DNA of 64,000 nucleotides from JAAYYY01 sp964579295. Its GTDB lineage: Bacteria; Chloroflexota; Anaerolineae; Promineifilales; Promineifilaceae. The stretch lies in NCBI GenBank assembly GCA_964579295.1, contig CAZOGK010000006.1, positions 60,355 through 124,354 on the forward strand, written 5' to 3'. A program made the position numbers and the translations under genes. Below are positions 19,801 through 28,012 of this stretch, in pieces. The notes below the pieces were generated by a model. It worked only from the letters and a program-made list of their open reading frames with translations, was not told the origin of the DNA and did no database searches. Position 1 is the first letter of the stretch. The number at the start of each line of letters is the position of its first letter.

Positions 19801-19863
19801 CGCCACGGTCATCAAGATGGCAAGGGACAAGAGCAGGGTCAGCAGACGGATATAACGGGACAC
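16828..19863 (-). CDS. Secreted peptidase C25 (gingipain-like) family protein
   Basis: 1011 aa from GTG 19863 (GGAG 7 nt upstream). Signal peptide over residues 1-27 ending in APAAA. An N-terminal propeptide-like beta region (about 30-320) precedes beta-sandwich sequence and a C-terminal caspase-like C25 domain (about 610-1000). The catalytic pair is visible: His in ILNYRGHGSRTAWGG and Cys in VILSLDCLDGNF, the same order as in gingipains. No C-terminal sorting domain or membrane anchor is seen; the protein ends soon after the peptidase fold. Gingipains hydrolyse after Arg or Lys and are made as zymogens. It stands convergent to the epimerase gene with only 17 nt between stops. Confidence 0.85.
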   Translation of the reverse strand: MSRYIRLLTLLLSLAILMTVAPAAARPAAAPAALPAGVQDLRAQESGLHFSLSVPSYQLDEGGLITAAGLASHGATPGAPALPYFSAFIALPPQATARVTVAAADTASHTLSRPLAAAPRAAAAADLPPVDEALHGAPGPLAGDDTPDPAFYSRDALFPESVYRLSEPMYFRDLRVVRLDLFPLRYNAARSQLQHSPRLDVTIAFEGARFDELRLAPTPDDRYARTLAGALLNPQQAAGWRSLPAAPDVPAAASSLPIGQESYKIAVAADGIYEISRADLAAAGMNVGSVNPNTFAMMYRGEPVAYQFVGNGNNQFEEGEAIRFYGWAFDGTRDEQQYVAENVFWLWPNGTPDRIEELPEGTATTPATSFRAEVTRAPQWQYSNTRLDEDDWAASPNEPDAWYWEFIDRTGVDPTTVHTVTRTIDVPHPATSDDASLTVELLSYALSGDVTVSMGPGFTHQITKVWTGGVRNDNIVLSLPASALQHGENQVQLTFSNQTVNRLQFFVNRFTVSYPRQFVADDDLLIFQGEAGNHTYQVSGFSLSTTPLVWEISDRLQPRAVDQVTTADDGGSATYTFHSGAAGSAFVATNTQAMKEPAAISRYVAPSLDPPGGADWLAIIDPDFGAPINTLAAHRQKPLFGGLTTAVVSIDDVINQYGHGLPLPNAIRSYLSHALFTWSTAPSYVLLAGDATVNPNHVTCDGPNDQYFICNIWEDNSARNHVPTHLLFKDRFQGHVPTDYPNVLLAGDDLLPDMAIGRFAVESAQEASNIVAKIMDYETAHLTPGPAQNAIVFLSDNPDVGGNFPEESLQVAGLLTPDFKVTLIAQANSSDAAATAARSATRDAIHAPQGATILNYRGHGSRTAWGGNPALFNVTNPSLWPWPAPPAPPWLASEPLVILSLDCLDGNFVYPGEDALSEVFHALPEVGTVAHWSSTGLGYAFEHRKLHQEFYRAAINHDILPIGDVINYTKAEYAATAHHESELWTFTLQGDPAMLLWQPRPDFMFLPMLTR

Positions 19864-19953
19864 GGATAACTCCACGATCGAGCCGGATAAGTAGACGCGA
19901 CTGATGCGAAAAAGTGTAGCAGAAGGAAAAAGCAATCGCCAGCGCCTTAACAG

Positions 19954-21240
19954 CTACTCACGCGCCGGCGCCGTCTGCTGGTGCAGCGCGGCAACCAGGC
20001 CGAGCAGCAGCCAGAAGAGGAAGCCGGGGCGGGCGCCGAGCGCGACGGTATCGAAGAGGCCGTAGATGAAGTAGGCCAGCAGCGAGGCGGCGCAGCCAGC
20101 CGCAACGGCGCGCAGGGGCGCACTGGCTGCGCGCTGCCAGCTCTGCCAGAGCATCAGCGCCGCGCCAATCCAGAGGGCCAGGTAGGCGATGAGGCCGGGG
20201 ATGCCCAGCTCGGCTGCCACTTGCAGCAGGTGGTTGTGGGCATGGGCGATGTCGATGGCCGGCGAGATGAGGAAGAGCGGGTAGAGCAGGGGCACGACGC
20301 GGCGGAAATTGTTGAGCCCCACGCCGGTAAAGGGGAAGTCTTCGACCACGTAGCGGGCGCGCGACCAGATCTCGCGCCGGCCGTCGAGCGAGTTGAGGGC
20401 AGCTTCCCCGGCGCCGGTGAAGTCGCTGCCGGCAAAGAGGGGGGCAAAGCGCTGGGGCGCGGCGCTGTAGAGGACGAGAACCAGCAGCAGCAGAGCGGCC
20501 AGCAGGGCAAAGAGGGCGCGCCGGTAGCGGCCGGCGAAGGCAGCGACGAGAAGGACGACGGCCAGGGCATAGCCGAGTAGCCCGCCGCGTGATTGGCTGA
20601 GCAGCAGGGTGGCAGCAAAGATAAGGGCCGTCGCCAGCAGGAGCAGCGGCAGCAGAGGGCGAACCTGCCCGCGCCGCCAGCCGCGCAAGAAGCCGGCGGC
20701 AAGGGCCAGCGCCAGCGGCGCCATCCAGAGCAGGACGCCGGCCACTTCGTTGGGGTTGAGCAGCGCGCCCTCCGTCGTGTGTATGGCGGGCAGCCTGGCG
20801 GCGACCGGCTGCAGCAGCGGCAGCGTGGCGGCGGCCGGAATGGAGACAAGGCCGGCGCCGACGACGCCCAGGCCACCGAGGAGCAGGAGGGCGATACCGG
20901 CCCAGAGCAGCCGCGGCGCCACGCGCACGGCCTGGACGACGGCGAAGTAGAGGGCCACGCCATAGACGACGCCGGCCACCTTGGGCAGGCTCCAGAGCAG
21001 GTCGGGCGTGATCAGCACGGTGACCAGTGTCATCAGCAGGAGCAGCAGCAGGGCGCCGTTGAGCGGCGTCACGGGCAGGAGGCGCCGGCCGAGCAGCCGG
21101 CGCAGCAGCCAGAGCAGGGGAATGAGCAGCAGGGCGAGGAAGCGAGTGGGCGAGGGAAAGAGCGCCACGGGCAGCAGCAGGCCCATCAGCAGGAGCTCAG
21201 CGGCAGAAAACAGGCGGCAGCGCGGCGATAGCTCGTTCAT
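19954..21240 (-). CDS. O-antigen ligase / Wzy-type polymerase family membrane protein
   Basis: 428 aa with about 11-12 hydrophobic helices. The large periplasmic loop has the Wzy_C/WaaL pattern: FTGVGLNNFRRVVP followed by an AHAHNHLLQVAAELGIPGLIAYL stretch with the conserved His. Such proteins polymerise or ligate undecaprenyl-linked glycans on the outer face of the membrane. The ATG overlaps the stop of the GT-C gene upstream (ATGA), so the two are coupled. One of three members of this family in the locus; which acts as polymerase and which as ligase cannot be told. Confidence 0.85.
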   Translation of the reverse strand: MNELSPRCRLFSAAELLLMGLLLPVALFPSPTRFLALLLIPLLWLLRRLLGRRLLPVTPLNGALLLLLLMTLVTVLITPDLLWSLPKVAGVVYGVALYFAVVQAVRVAPRLLWAGIALLLLGGLGVVGAGLVSIPAAATLPLLQPVAARLPAIHTTEGALLNPNEVAGVLLWMAPLALALAAGFLRGWRRGQVRPLLPLLLLATALIFAATLLLSQSRGGLLGYALAVVLLVAAFAGRYRRALFALLAALLLLVLVLYSAAPQRFAPLFAGSDFTGAGEAALNSLDGRREIWSRARYVVEDFPFTGVGLNNFRRVVPLLYPLFLISPAIDIAHAHNHLLQVAAELGIPGLIAYLALWIGAALMLWQSWQRAASAPLRAVAAGCAASLLAYFIYGLFDTVALGARPGFLFWLLLGLVAALHQQTAPARE

Positions 21241-22904
21241 TCGCGGGCGAAAGCGGATAGCCGGTAGAATTCGGCGCCACGGAAGCTCAGCACCATGATA
21301 TCGGTGAAGGCAGCCGCGTCTGCCTGGACCGTAAATTGCTGCACCCGCCCCGGCGCGGCCAGCGCATCGACGGTGACGCCGAGCTGCTCATCTCCATAAC
21401 GAGCGTTTTCCCGGGCATCGGGCCAGAGGACGAAAAAATCGTCTTCGTCCAGTGGCGTCACGACAAAGTGACCGGGCGCCGGCTGTGACACCGCCGCGCC
21501 AGCGGGCAGGGCGCGCTGGCTGCGCAGCTCGCCCAGGACCAGAAAGCGGGAGAACTGACCGAACTCGCCATGAATACAGTGATAGAGGGCCTCATTGGCG
21601 TCGTTGGCAAAGAGATGCGTATTGCGGGCGTGGCCCGGAACGGCCAGCAGCAGGAAGGCGCGCTCTTCGCCAGCCCTGAGCTGCTCCTGGAACGAGCGGC
21701 AGTAGCGCTGGGTGAGGCGCCAGTTCTCCAGCCAGATCGCCCCGTCGTGCCGAGAGAGGAGGGCGGCCGGCAGCAGCAGCGCCGCGAGCAGCAGCAGCAG
21801 GGGGCGGCGCAGCCGGGGCAGTGCGACGGTGCTCAGAGCGGCTACCAGGCAGAGGAGCGCCAGCGGCAGATGCATACGGCGGCTATTGGCCCCGACAGGA
21901 AGTAGCGGCAGCAGGGAGACCAGAAAGAGCGCGCTCGCGGCGACCGGCCAGAGACGAGGGCGCTGCGCGCCGGCATGGCGCCGCAGAGCAGCGATCAGGA
22001 GCAGTGCGCCGCCGCCCAGCAGAATAAGCGCGACCGGCAAGAGCCAGGGCCGCTCGTAGTAGACGCCCACGAGATAGTCACGGCGGTTGGGCGCCACGAG
22101 AACCAGCAGACCGCTGACGAGCGCTTCGCCGGCGCTCCGGACGCCGAATGTGGGCAGGCCGCGCGCGCTGTTGCGGTAGATATGCAGCCAGAGAAAGAGT
22201 ATGTAGACCGCCGCCGCCGCGACGGTCGCCAGCCAGGCCGGCAGCAGCCAGGGCCGCCGGGCGGGCGCGCGCTGCCCCGCGGGCGTATGGCGTGACCACC
22301 ACCAGAGGATGAGGAGCACCACGGGAAGGGTGATTGCCATTTCCTTCGCCAGCAGCGCGGCGGCAGCGCCGCCGGCGACCATGAGCAGGGCCAGAAGCGG
22401 GCTGCTTCCCGCCATTAAGCGCAGAAAGCCAAGAATGCTGAGCAGGTAGAACAAGGTCACGAGGCTGTCGACACGGCTTGCTAACCAGTAGACCGGAGCC
22501 ACGGCCAGCGGGTGCAGCAGGAAGACAAGGGCCAGCGCCATGGCCAGCTTCCTATCACTGCTCAGGCTGCTGGCCGCCAGATAGAGCAGGCAGGCGCTAC
22601 CCAGGTGAAAGAGGAGGTTAGCCAGGTGATGGACAAAGAGGGCGCGCCCGGCGCCAAGCTGCTGCTCCAGGCGGAAAGTCAGCGTGACCAGCGGGCGGAA
22701 ATAATCGCCGCTGCCGGCTGTCGTAATCCGGTCGAACAGGGCGTGATCCGGGGATAGGGCCTGCCGCATCCAGTCAAAATCGTCGGCCATGTAGCCCATC
22801 TGCAGCGCGTTGCCGAAGACGAGGAAGACAGTCATGGTCAACAATGCTATGGCGACGAGGTCTGCTCGCCTGTCAGCCCGGCTGAGAAACGTGGAAGGCG
22901 CCAT
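21237..22904 (-). CDS. GT-C fold membrane glycosyltransferase-like protein (TMTC/PMT-like)
   Basis: 555 aa, about 11 hydrophobic segments followed by a periplasmic tail (about 410-555) rich in beta strands. The first extracytoplasmic loop carries the ADDF motif, the acidic signature of polyprenyl-phosphate-dependent GT-C enzymes, followed by YFRPLVTLTF, typical of the TMTC/PMT-like group. These enzymes transfer a sugar from a lipid carrier to protein or glycan at the outer membrane face. Coupled with the downstream ligase-like gene. The donor and acceptor are unknown. Confidence 0.75.
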   Translation of the reverse strand: MAPSTFLSRADRRADLVAIALLTMTVFLVFGNALQMGYMADDFDWMRQALSPDHALFDRITTAGSGDYFRPLVTLTFRLEQQLGAGRALFVHHLANLLFHLGSACLLYLAASSLSSDRKLAMALALVFLLHPLAVAPVYWLASRVDSLVTLFYLLSILGFLRLMAGSSPLLALLMVAGGAAAALLAKEMAITLPVVLLILWWWSRHTPAGQRAPARRPWLLPAWLATVAAAAVYILFLWLHIYRNSARGLPTFGVRSAGEALVSGLLVLVAPNRRDYLVGVYYERPWLLPVALILLGGGALLLIAALRRHAGAQRPRLWPVAASALFLVSLLPLLPVGANSRRMHLPLALLCLVAALSTVALPRLRRPLLLLLAALLLPAALLSRHDGAIWLENWRLTQRYCRSFQEQLRAGEERAFLLLAVPGHARNTHLFANDANEALYHCIHGEFGQFSRFLVLGELRSQRALPAGAAVSQPAPGHFVVTPLDEDDFFVLWPDARENARYGDEQLGVTVDALAAPGRVQQFTVQADAAAFTDIMVLSFRGAEFYRLSAFARE

Positions 22905-23105
22905 TGTTTGCCTGTATCTGGTCGGCAGCGAGAGTTCGTCACGATGCTGCCAGCGGGCGGTCTTTATACCCCGCTTCTGGCTCCGAGTCTACTGGCAGGG
23001 GCGGCGTGAGGGGTGGCGAAAATTAGGAGCTAAGGATGGCTTCCGGGAACTGGCGAATTGGGGGTACAATAGACATTATCCGCGTGCGCGAGAACAGGTG
23101 GCACT

Positions 23106-24599
23106 ATGGTCGAAGACGAGATTGATCTGCGCTATTACGTTGCTCTGCTGGCCCGGCGCTGGGTATGGCTCCTGGCTGCCGTGCTGCTGGCGGCCGCTGC
23201 CGCCTTCGCGCTGGCGAGTATGCGCCCCAGCGTGTACGAGGCGAGGGCAGCCGTGGCTATCGTGCGCAGCCGGACGGACATCAGCCTTGACCCCCGCATC
23301 CAGACGCTGGAAGATTACCAGCTGGGCGGCGGGCGACTGATCGAAGACCGGCTGGCGGCGCTGCGCGCCCTGGCCGATAGCAACGAGGTCAGGCGCCAGG
23401 TGCTCGACGACGTGGGCAGCCTGCTGGCGCCGGAAGCGCGCAGCATGCGCGCCATAGGCGCGCTGGTCTCGGTGGCGCAGTCCGGCGACATGATTGCCTT
23501 CAGCGTACGGCACAAAGATCCCGAGGTGGCGGCGGCCGTCGCCAACAGCGTGGCGCAGGCTTACGTCGCCCACGTCAACCAGGTCTACGGCGCCAGCGAT
23601 GCCAACATCGAATCGATCACGGCGCAGGTAGCGGTCGCGCGCCAGCGCTATGACGCCGCGCAGACGACGCTGCAGGACTACCTGGCCGACGAGCAGCTCG
23701 GCACGTCCAGCCTGGCGCTGGAGCGCGAGCTGGGTATCAAGCGCGCGCTGCTGGACAGCTACCAGGCGTCGCGCGTCGCCATTGAGACAAGCGACGCCAG
23801 CGCCAGCAGCGAGCTGCTGACCTCTCTCTATGCCGAGCTGAAACAGATCGAGATCTGGCTGGCCGACGCCGCGACGCTGCGCGACCAAGTGGGGGCCGGC
23901 GGCGGCTCCTTTGCCTCCCGGCTGGGGGACACGCTGGCGCTGCTCTTGCTGCGCGCCCGCGTCTACGGCGGCAATGGCCCGCTGGAGCTGCAGATGGACC
24001 TGGCGAACGCGGAAATCGAAGAGATTCAGCCGGCCGACGTCGACAACCTGATTGCGGCGCTGGAGGGACGTCGCGCCGCTACCCACGAGCGCATCCAGCT
24101 GCTGACCGAGTCGCTGGGCAGCGACGCGCCGCGCGCCGCGCTCGGCGGCGAGGCGCTAACGGCGCGCATCGAGTCGCTGACCCAGGAGATCATCGACCTG
24201 GAGAGCCAGCAGGCGGGCGAGCTGGCGGCCCGTGAAGCTGACCTGCGCGAACTGGAATCGACCCGCGACCGCGCCTGGGACGCCTACCAGGCGTTGACCA
24301 ACCAGCTGGTGGCGGCCGAAATCCAGGCTGAGTCAAGCAACACGGAAGTACGGGTGGCCGACGCGGCGCTGGCGCCAGAGCTGCCCGTCGGCTCAGGTAC
24401 GCTGATGAACAGCTTGCTGGCGGGCCTGGTCGCGGGTATGGCGGCCGTGGGCGTTATCCTCTTCCTCGATTGGTGGTCGGCCGGTAAGCCGGTACAGCGG
24501 CCGGAAGAGGCAGAGCGGCCGCCGCAGGGCGCTGCGCTACCGGCGCCGGGAGAGGGGCCCCCGGTGCGGCCGCAGCCTGGAGGTCAGCCGGGCGACTAA
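23106..24599 (+). CDS. Wzz-type polysaccharide co-polymerase (chain-length determinant) without kinase domain
   Basis: 497 aa. N-terminal cytoplasmic tail and first membrane helix (about 16-38, WVWLLAAVLLAAAAAFAL), a long periplasmic helical region (about 40-420) with coiled-coil character, and a second helix (LLAGLVAGMAAVGVILFLDWW) near 440-460, then a Pro/Glu-rich tail. The topology and the opening IDLRYYVALLARRW match Wzz/Wzc-like co-polymerases; the tyrosine-kinase domain of Wzc is absent. Such proteins set the length of Wzy-made polymers. A TACAAT box at 23065-23070 may serve as its promoter. The stop codon lies in the first unit-like end of a 21-nt repeat array. Confidence 0.85.
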   Translation: MVEDEIDLRYYVALLARRWVWLLAAVLLAAAAAFALASMRPSVYEARAAVAIVRSRTDISLDPRIQTLEDYQLGGGRLIEDRLAALRALADSNEVRRQVLDDVGSLLAPEARSMRAIGALVSVAQSGDMIAFSVRHKDPEVAAAVANSVAQAYVAHVNQVYGASDANIESITAQVAVARQRYDAAQTTLQDYLADEQLGTSSLALERELGIKRALLDSYQASRVAIETSDASASSELLTSLYAELKQIEIWLADAATLRDQVGAGGGSFASRLGDTLALLLLRARVYGGNGPLELQMDLANAEIEEIQPADVDNLIAALEGRRAATHERIQLLTESLGSDAPRAALGGEALTARIESLTQEIIDLESQQAGELAAREADLRELESTRDRAWDAYQALTNQLVAAEIQAESSNTEVRVADAALAPELPVGSGTLMNSLLAGLVAGMAAVGVILFLDWWSAGKPVQRPEEAERPPQGAALPAPGEGPPVRPQPGGQPGD

Positions 24600-24600
24600 C

Positions 24601-24705
24601 CAGTCGCCGGGGGCGACTAACCAGCCGCCGGGGGCGACTAACCAGTCGCCGGGGGCGACTAACCAGTCGCCGGGGGCAACTAACCAGTCGCCGGGGGCGA
24701 CTAAG
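24601..24705. repeat. Five tandem 21-nt hairpin repeats
   Basis: Units at 24601, 24622, 24643, 24664 and 24685, each 21 nt, differing at one or two bases. Most units contain the inverted repeat AGTCGCC-GGG-GGCGACT (7-bp stem, 3-nt loop) spaced by AACC. Because the unit is seven codons long and ends in GACTAA, each copy repeats the stop codon of the upstream wzz-like gene in frame. The array lies between two convergent genes and directly before an assembly gap. Confidence 0.9.
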
Positions 24706-24903
24706 CGCCACGGCCAGCTCAAACGCGGCCGTGACGGAGCACGTTCCANNNNNNNNNNNNNNNNNNNNNNNNNNNNNNNNNNNNNNNNNNNNNNNNNNNN
24801 NNNNNNNNNNNNNNNNNNNNNNNNNNNNNNNNNNNNNNNNNNNNNNNNGGGGCGACTAAGCGCCACGGCCAGCTCAAACGCGGCCGTGACGGAGCACGTT
24901 CCA
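24694..24903. other. Assembly gap of 100 N flanked by an identical 55-nt sequence
   Basis: Bases 24694-24748 and 24849-24903 are identical over 55 nt (both contain the inverted repeat CACGGCC / GGCCGTG). The Ns occupy 24749-24848. The two contig ends therefore most likely overlap, and the gap plus one copy is probably an artefact, unless the repeat array is longer than shown. Confidence 0.85.
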
Positions 24904-26004
24904 GAGGTGGCGGCCGTGGCCGGTTGGCCGCCCGTAGCGCGCTTCTAACCAGGCCGGCTCCGGCCAGAGTGTGCGGAAGATGAGGCGGGCCGCGTCGCCG
25001 GGCCTATCGACAAGCAGGAGCAGCAGCAGGTAGCGGCCGCGGCTACCGCGCACGTCGTGTTGCGAGAGGAGGCGGCCGGGATGCAGCAGCCGCGCCAGCA
25101 GGCGGCGGCGCAGTGGACCCGGCTGCAGGGCGGAGAGGGCCGGCGCGGCGGCAGGAACCCCTAGTAGCTCGTCAAGCAGCAGCAAAACTGACCAGGTAGC
25201 CGTCGCCAGGCGCCAGGCGCGCGCCCGGCGCGCCAGCGCCTGCCAATCGACGGCCCGCCGCTGCACGGTTCGAGCCATATCTACCAGGCTGCGCAGGGGA
25301 TAGAGGCCGAACTGGTGGTTGACGGCAAGATGGCAGGCCAGGTGAAGGATCGTATCTGCGGCGTCGAGCTGGAAGAGACCGGCCGCGCCGGCCAACGGCT
25401 CGCGGCGCGACCAGAGACCGTCGTCGTCGATGGCCGCGGTGCGCAGCAGCCACCAGCCGGAAAAGGGCGACCAGTGCAGCTCCAGCAGCCGGCCGTGGGG
25501 GCTGCTCAGGGCGATTTCGCCGCGTGAAAGCTGCTGCAGGGCGGGGGGCCGGCTCTCTTTGCCGCTGGCCGCAAAGCCGAGAGAGTGGAGCAGGTGAAAG
25601 GCGTCGGCCATCTGTTCGGGGTGGATCCAGATATCGACGTCGCTCATCACCCGGTCGGTCGGCTGCTCGTAGACGGTGCGGCTGAGGGCGGCGCCTTTGA
25701 GCAGGACGGCGGGAATCGCGGCCTGCGCCAGGGCGCTCTGCACAAGCTGCAGCTGGGCGCCGGCGATGCCGCTTTCGGCCACGGCCGAGTAGTAGTCGGC
25801 AGCCAGCGCCTCGCTTAGCTGCGGCCAGTGCTCGCGGTAAAGACGGTAGGCCAGCGGGCCGAGGCCGGCCGTGACCAGCCAGCGGACCAGGGCCGCCGGC
25901 GGCTCGTCGCCAGGCGGCGCTATGGGCTCGGCCATGCCGGCCAGCGAGCGCAGGAGCGCATGGGCCGGCGCCGTGCCAGGGTTGGGGAGCGAGGCGGCGG
26001 TCAC
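24874..26004 (-). CDS. Nucleotidyltransferase family protein (NTP_transf_5-like)
   Basis: 376 aa from GTG 26004, 17 nt past the stop of the dehydratase gene; ATG 25935 is a possible alternative. The core motif is the chain LLKGAAL then RVMSDVDIWIHPEQ, matching the uncharacterised nucleotidyltransferase family (PF14907 type) with its Asp-x-Asp metal site in SDVDIW. C-terminal two thirds is helical and rich in Leu/Arg. Family members appear often in exopolysaccharide and peptide-modification loci; their substrate is not established. Here it is the last gene of a minus-strand run with the CapD-like dehydratase. The stop codon lies inside a hairpin (CACGGCC/GGCCGTG) that may terminate transcription. 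Confidence 0.75.
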   Translation of the reverse strand: MTAASLPNPGTAPAHALLRSLAGMAEPIAPPGDEPPAALVRWLVTAGLGPLAYRLYREHWPQLSEALAADYYSAVAESGIAGAQLQLVQSALAQAAIPAVLLKGAALSRTVYEQPTDRVMSDVDIWIHPEQMADAFHLLHSLGFAASGKESRPPALQQLSRGEIALSSPHGRLLELHWSPFSGWWLLRTAAIDDDGLWSRREPLAGAAGLFQLDAADTILHLACHLAVNHQFGLYPLRSLVDMARTVQRRAVDWQALARRARAWRLATATWSVLLLLDELLGVPAAAPALSALQPGPLRRRLLARLLHPGRLLSQHDVRGSRGRYLLLLLLVDRPGDAARLIFRTLWPEPAWLEARYGRPTGHGRHLWNVLRHGRV

Positions 26005-26020
26005 CGGGAAACGAGCGACG

Positions 26021-27979
26021 TCAGCTGGCGCTGTTGGGAGCCCAGCGGCGCGGCGTGAGCGCTTTTTCAGCGCTTTCAGCCGGCGCGGTGGGCGGGTCGC
26101 CATCCGCTGCTGTGGCCGGCGTGTAAGCAGGCACAATGGTCTGCAGCGTGCCCGTGAGCGCCTGGCTATCGCCGCGCAGCGCGGCCTCGCCCAGCTGCGC
26201 CACCAGCTCGTGCAGGTTGGGCGGCACGAAACTGCCGGCGTTGGCGGCAATGAAGATCTTCTCGTGCGCCGTGCGCCGGTTGGTCTCCCCCTTGATAAAC
26301 AGCTCTTCATAGAGCTTGTCGCCGGGACGCAGGCCCGAGTAGGTGATTTCCACGTCCTGGCCGACGCGCAGGCCGGACAGCTCGATCAGGTCGCGCGCGA
26401 GATCGACAATCTTCACCGGCTCGCCCATGTCGAGAATGAATACCTCGCCGCCTTTGCCGAGCACGGCCGCCTGCAGCACAAGCTGGACCGCTTCGGGGAT
26501 GGTCATGAAGAAGCGCTCGATTTCCGGGTGGGTGACTGTGACCGGGCCGCCGTTGGCAATCTGCCGCTTGAAGGTGAAGACGACGCTACCGCGGCTGCCG
26601 AGCACGTTGCCGAAGCGCACGGTGACGTAGGGCCGGCCGCTGTCGCGCGCCGCCTCGTGCACCAGCAGCTCGGCGACCCGCTTGGTTGCGCCCATGATGC
26701 TAGTGGGGTTGACCGCCTTATCGGTAGAGATCATGACAAAGCGCTCGACACCCACTTTGCTTGCTGCCTGCAGCAGATGGAGCGTGCCCTGGACATTGTT
26801 AGAGACGGCCTCGGCCGGGTTCGCTTCCATGAGCGGCACGTGTTTGTGGGCGGCGGCGTGAAAGACGATGTGCGGGCGATGGGCGGCGAAGATGGCCTCT
26901 ACGCGCTCGGGGAAGCGAATGTCGGCGACGAGCGCCGTGATTGAGGTGGGGATGTGGCGGCTGCGCCCCTGCAGCTCTTCATAGATCGCGAATATCGAGT
27001 TCTCGCCGTGGCCGACAAGAATCAGCTCGGCCGGGCGATAGCGCAGCAGCTGGCGGCAGAGCTCGCTGCCAATGGAGCCGCCGCCGCCGGTGACGAGCAC
27101 GCGCCGCCCGCGCACCAGCCCGGCCACGGCCGCCGTGTCCGTGCGGATGGGATCGCGCCGTAGCAGGTCTTCGATGTCTACGTCGCGCAGCTGGTTGACG
27201 CTCACCGTGCCGTCGAGAAGCTCGTAGATGCCGGGGATGATCTTGGTCTCCACGCCGGCTTCCTCGCAGATGTCGACGATCTGCCGGATTTCCTTACCGG
27301 GCACGGTTGGCATGGCAATAATCACCGTGTGGATCGCGTATGCACGGACCACGGCGGGAATGGCCTCGCGGTTGCCCAGTACCGGAATGCCGTGGATGAG
27401 GACGTTGTTCTTGGCCGGATCGTCATCGATGTAGCAGGCGACTTCCAGGCCAAGCTGCGGATTGTTTTGCAGCTCGCGCACAATCATGGTGCCCGCGTCG
27501 CCGGCGCCCATAATGGCGACCCGCCGCCGCGGCCCGCCAGCGGCGGGCTGCGCCTGCTGGAGGCGGCCGGCCAGGCGGCCGCGCATGCGCACGGCCAGCC
27601 GCGGCGCGGCGGTGAAGGCCAGCGCCAGCAAGAAGGTGATGATCGGGGTGGAGCGCGGGATGACGTATGTGGACTGGGTCAGCTCGATGAGCAGCCGGCT
27701 GGCGATGTAGGCCGCGACGGTGGAGGCGCCGACGGCGCCGGCCAGCAGCGACAGCTCGTCAATCGAGGCGTAGCGCCAGTAGCGCGAGTAGATGCCGCTG
27801 CTGCGGAAGATGACCGGGGTGATGAGAATCAGCGAGCCGGCGAAGACGTAGCTGCCGGGCCAGTAGACGCCCAGGTCCACCCGTTCCAGGCGCAGCACAT
27901 AGCTGAGGTAAACCGCGGCCACAAGGAGGATGAGGTCGAGGAGAAAGAAATGCCGGTTGCGCAGGCTCATACGTTTCAT
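26021..27979 (-). CDS. CapD/PglF/WbpM-type nucleotide-sugar 4,6-dehydratase
   Basis: 652 aa. Four N-terminal membrane helices (about 10-130), a first Rossmann fold with GAGDAGTMIVREL, and a catalytic SDR domain with GGGGSIGSELCRQL. The catalytic triad is the S-M-K form: STDKAVNPTSIMGATKR carries Met where classical SDRs have Tyr, as in WbpM and PglF. These enzymes turn UDP-GlcNAc into the 4-keto-6-deoxy sugar, the first step towards bacillosamine or QuiNAc/FucNAc. The next genes (aminotransferase, initiating sugar transferase) fit this route. GGGGAT precedes ATG 27979. The C-terminus has a Pro/Ala/Thr-rich tail of about 50 residues. Confidence 0.92.
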   Translation of the reverse strand: MKRMSLRNRHFFLLDLILLVAAVYLSYVLRLERVDLGVYWPGSYVFAGSLILITPVIFRSSGIYSRYWRYASIDELSLLAGAVGASTVAAYIASRLLIELTQSTYVIPRSTPIITFLLALAFTAAPRLAVRMRGRLAGRLQQAQPAAGGPRRRVAIMGAGDAGTMIVRELQNNPQLGLEVACYIDDDPAKNNVLIHGIPVLGNREAIPAVVRAYAIHTVIIAMPTVPGKEIRQIVDICEEAGVETKIIPGIYELLDGTVSVNQLRDVDIEDLLRRDPIRTDTAAVAGLVRGRRVLVTGGGGSIGSELCRQLLRYRPAELILVGHGENSIFAIYEELQGRSRHIPTSITALVADIRFPERVEAIFAAHRPHIVFHAAAHKHVPLMEANPAEAVSNNVQGTLHLLQAASKVGVERFVMISTDKAVNPTSIMGATKRVAELLVHEAARDSGRPYVTVRFGNVLGSRGSVVFTFKRQIANGGPVTVTHPEIERFFMTIPEAVQLVLQAAVLGKGGEVFILDMGEPVKIVDLARDLIELSGLRVGQDVEITYSGLRPGDKLYEELFIKGETNRRTAHEKIFIAANAGSFVPPNLHELVAQLGEAALRGDSQALTGTLQTIVPAYTPATAADGDPPTAPAESAEKALTPRRWAPNSAS

Positions 27980-28012
27980 GGGATATCCCCAGCGGCAGCG
28001 GGCTGGCGCTGG

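Noticed and set aside
24601..24705. Tandem repeats as a CRISPR array
   Set aside because: Units are 21 nt, directly adjacent, without spacers, and no cas genes are nearby.
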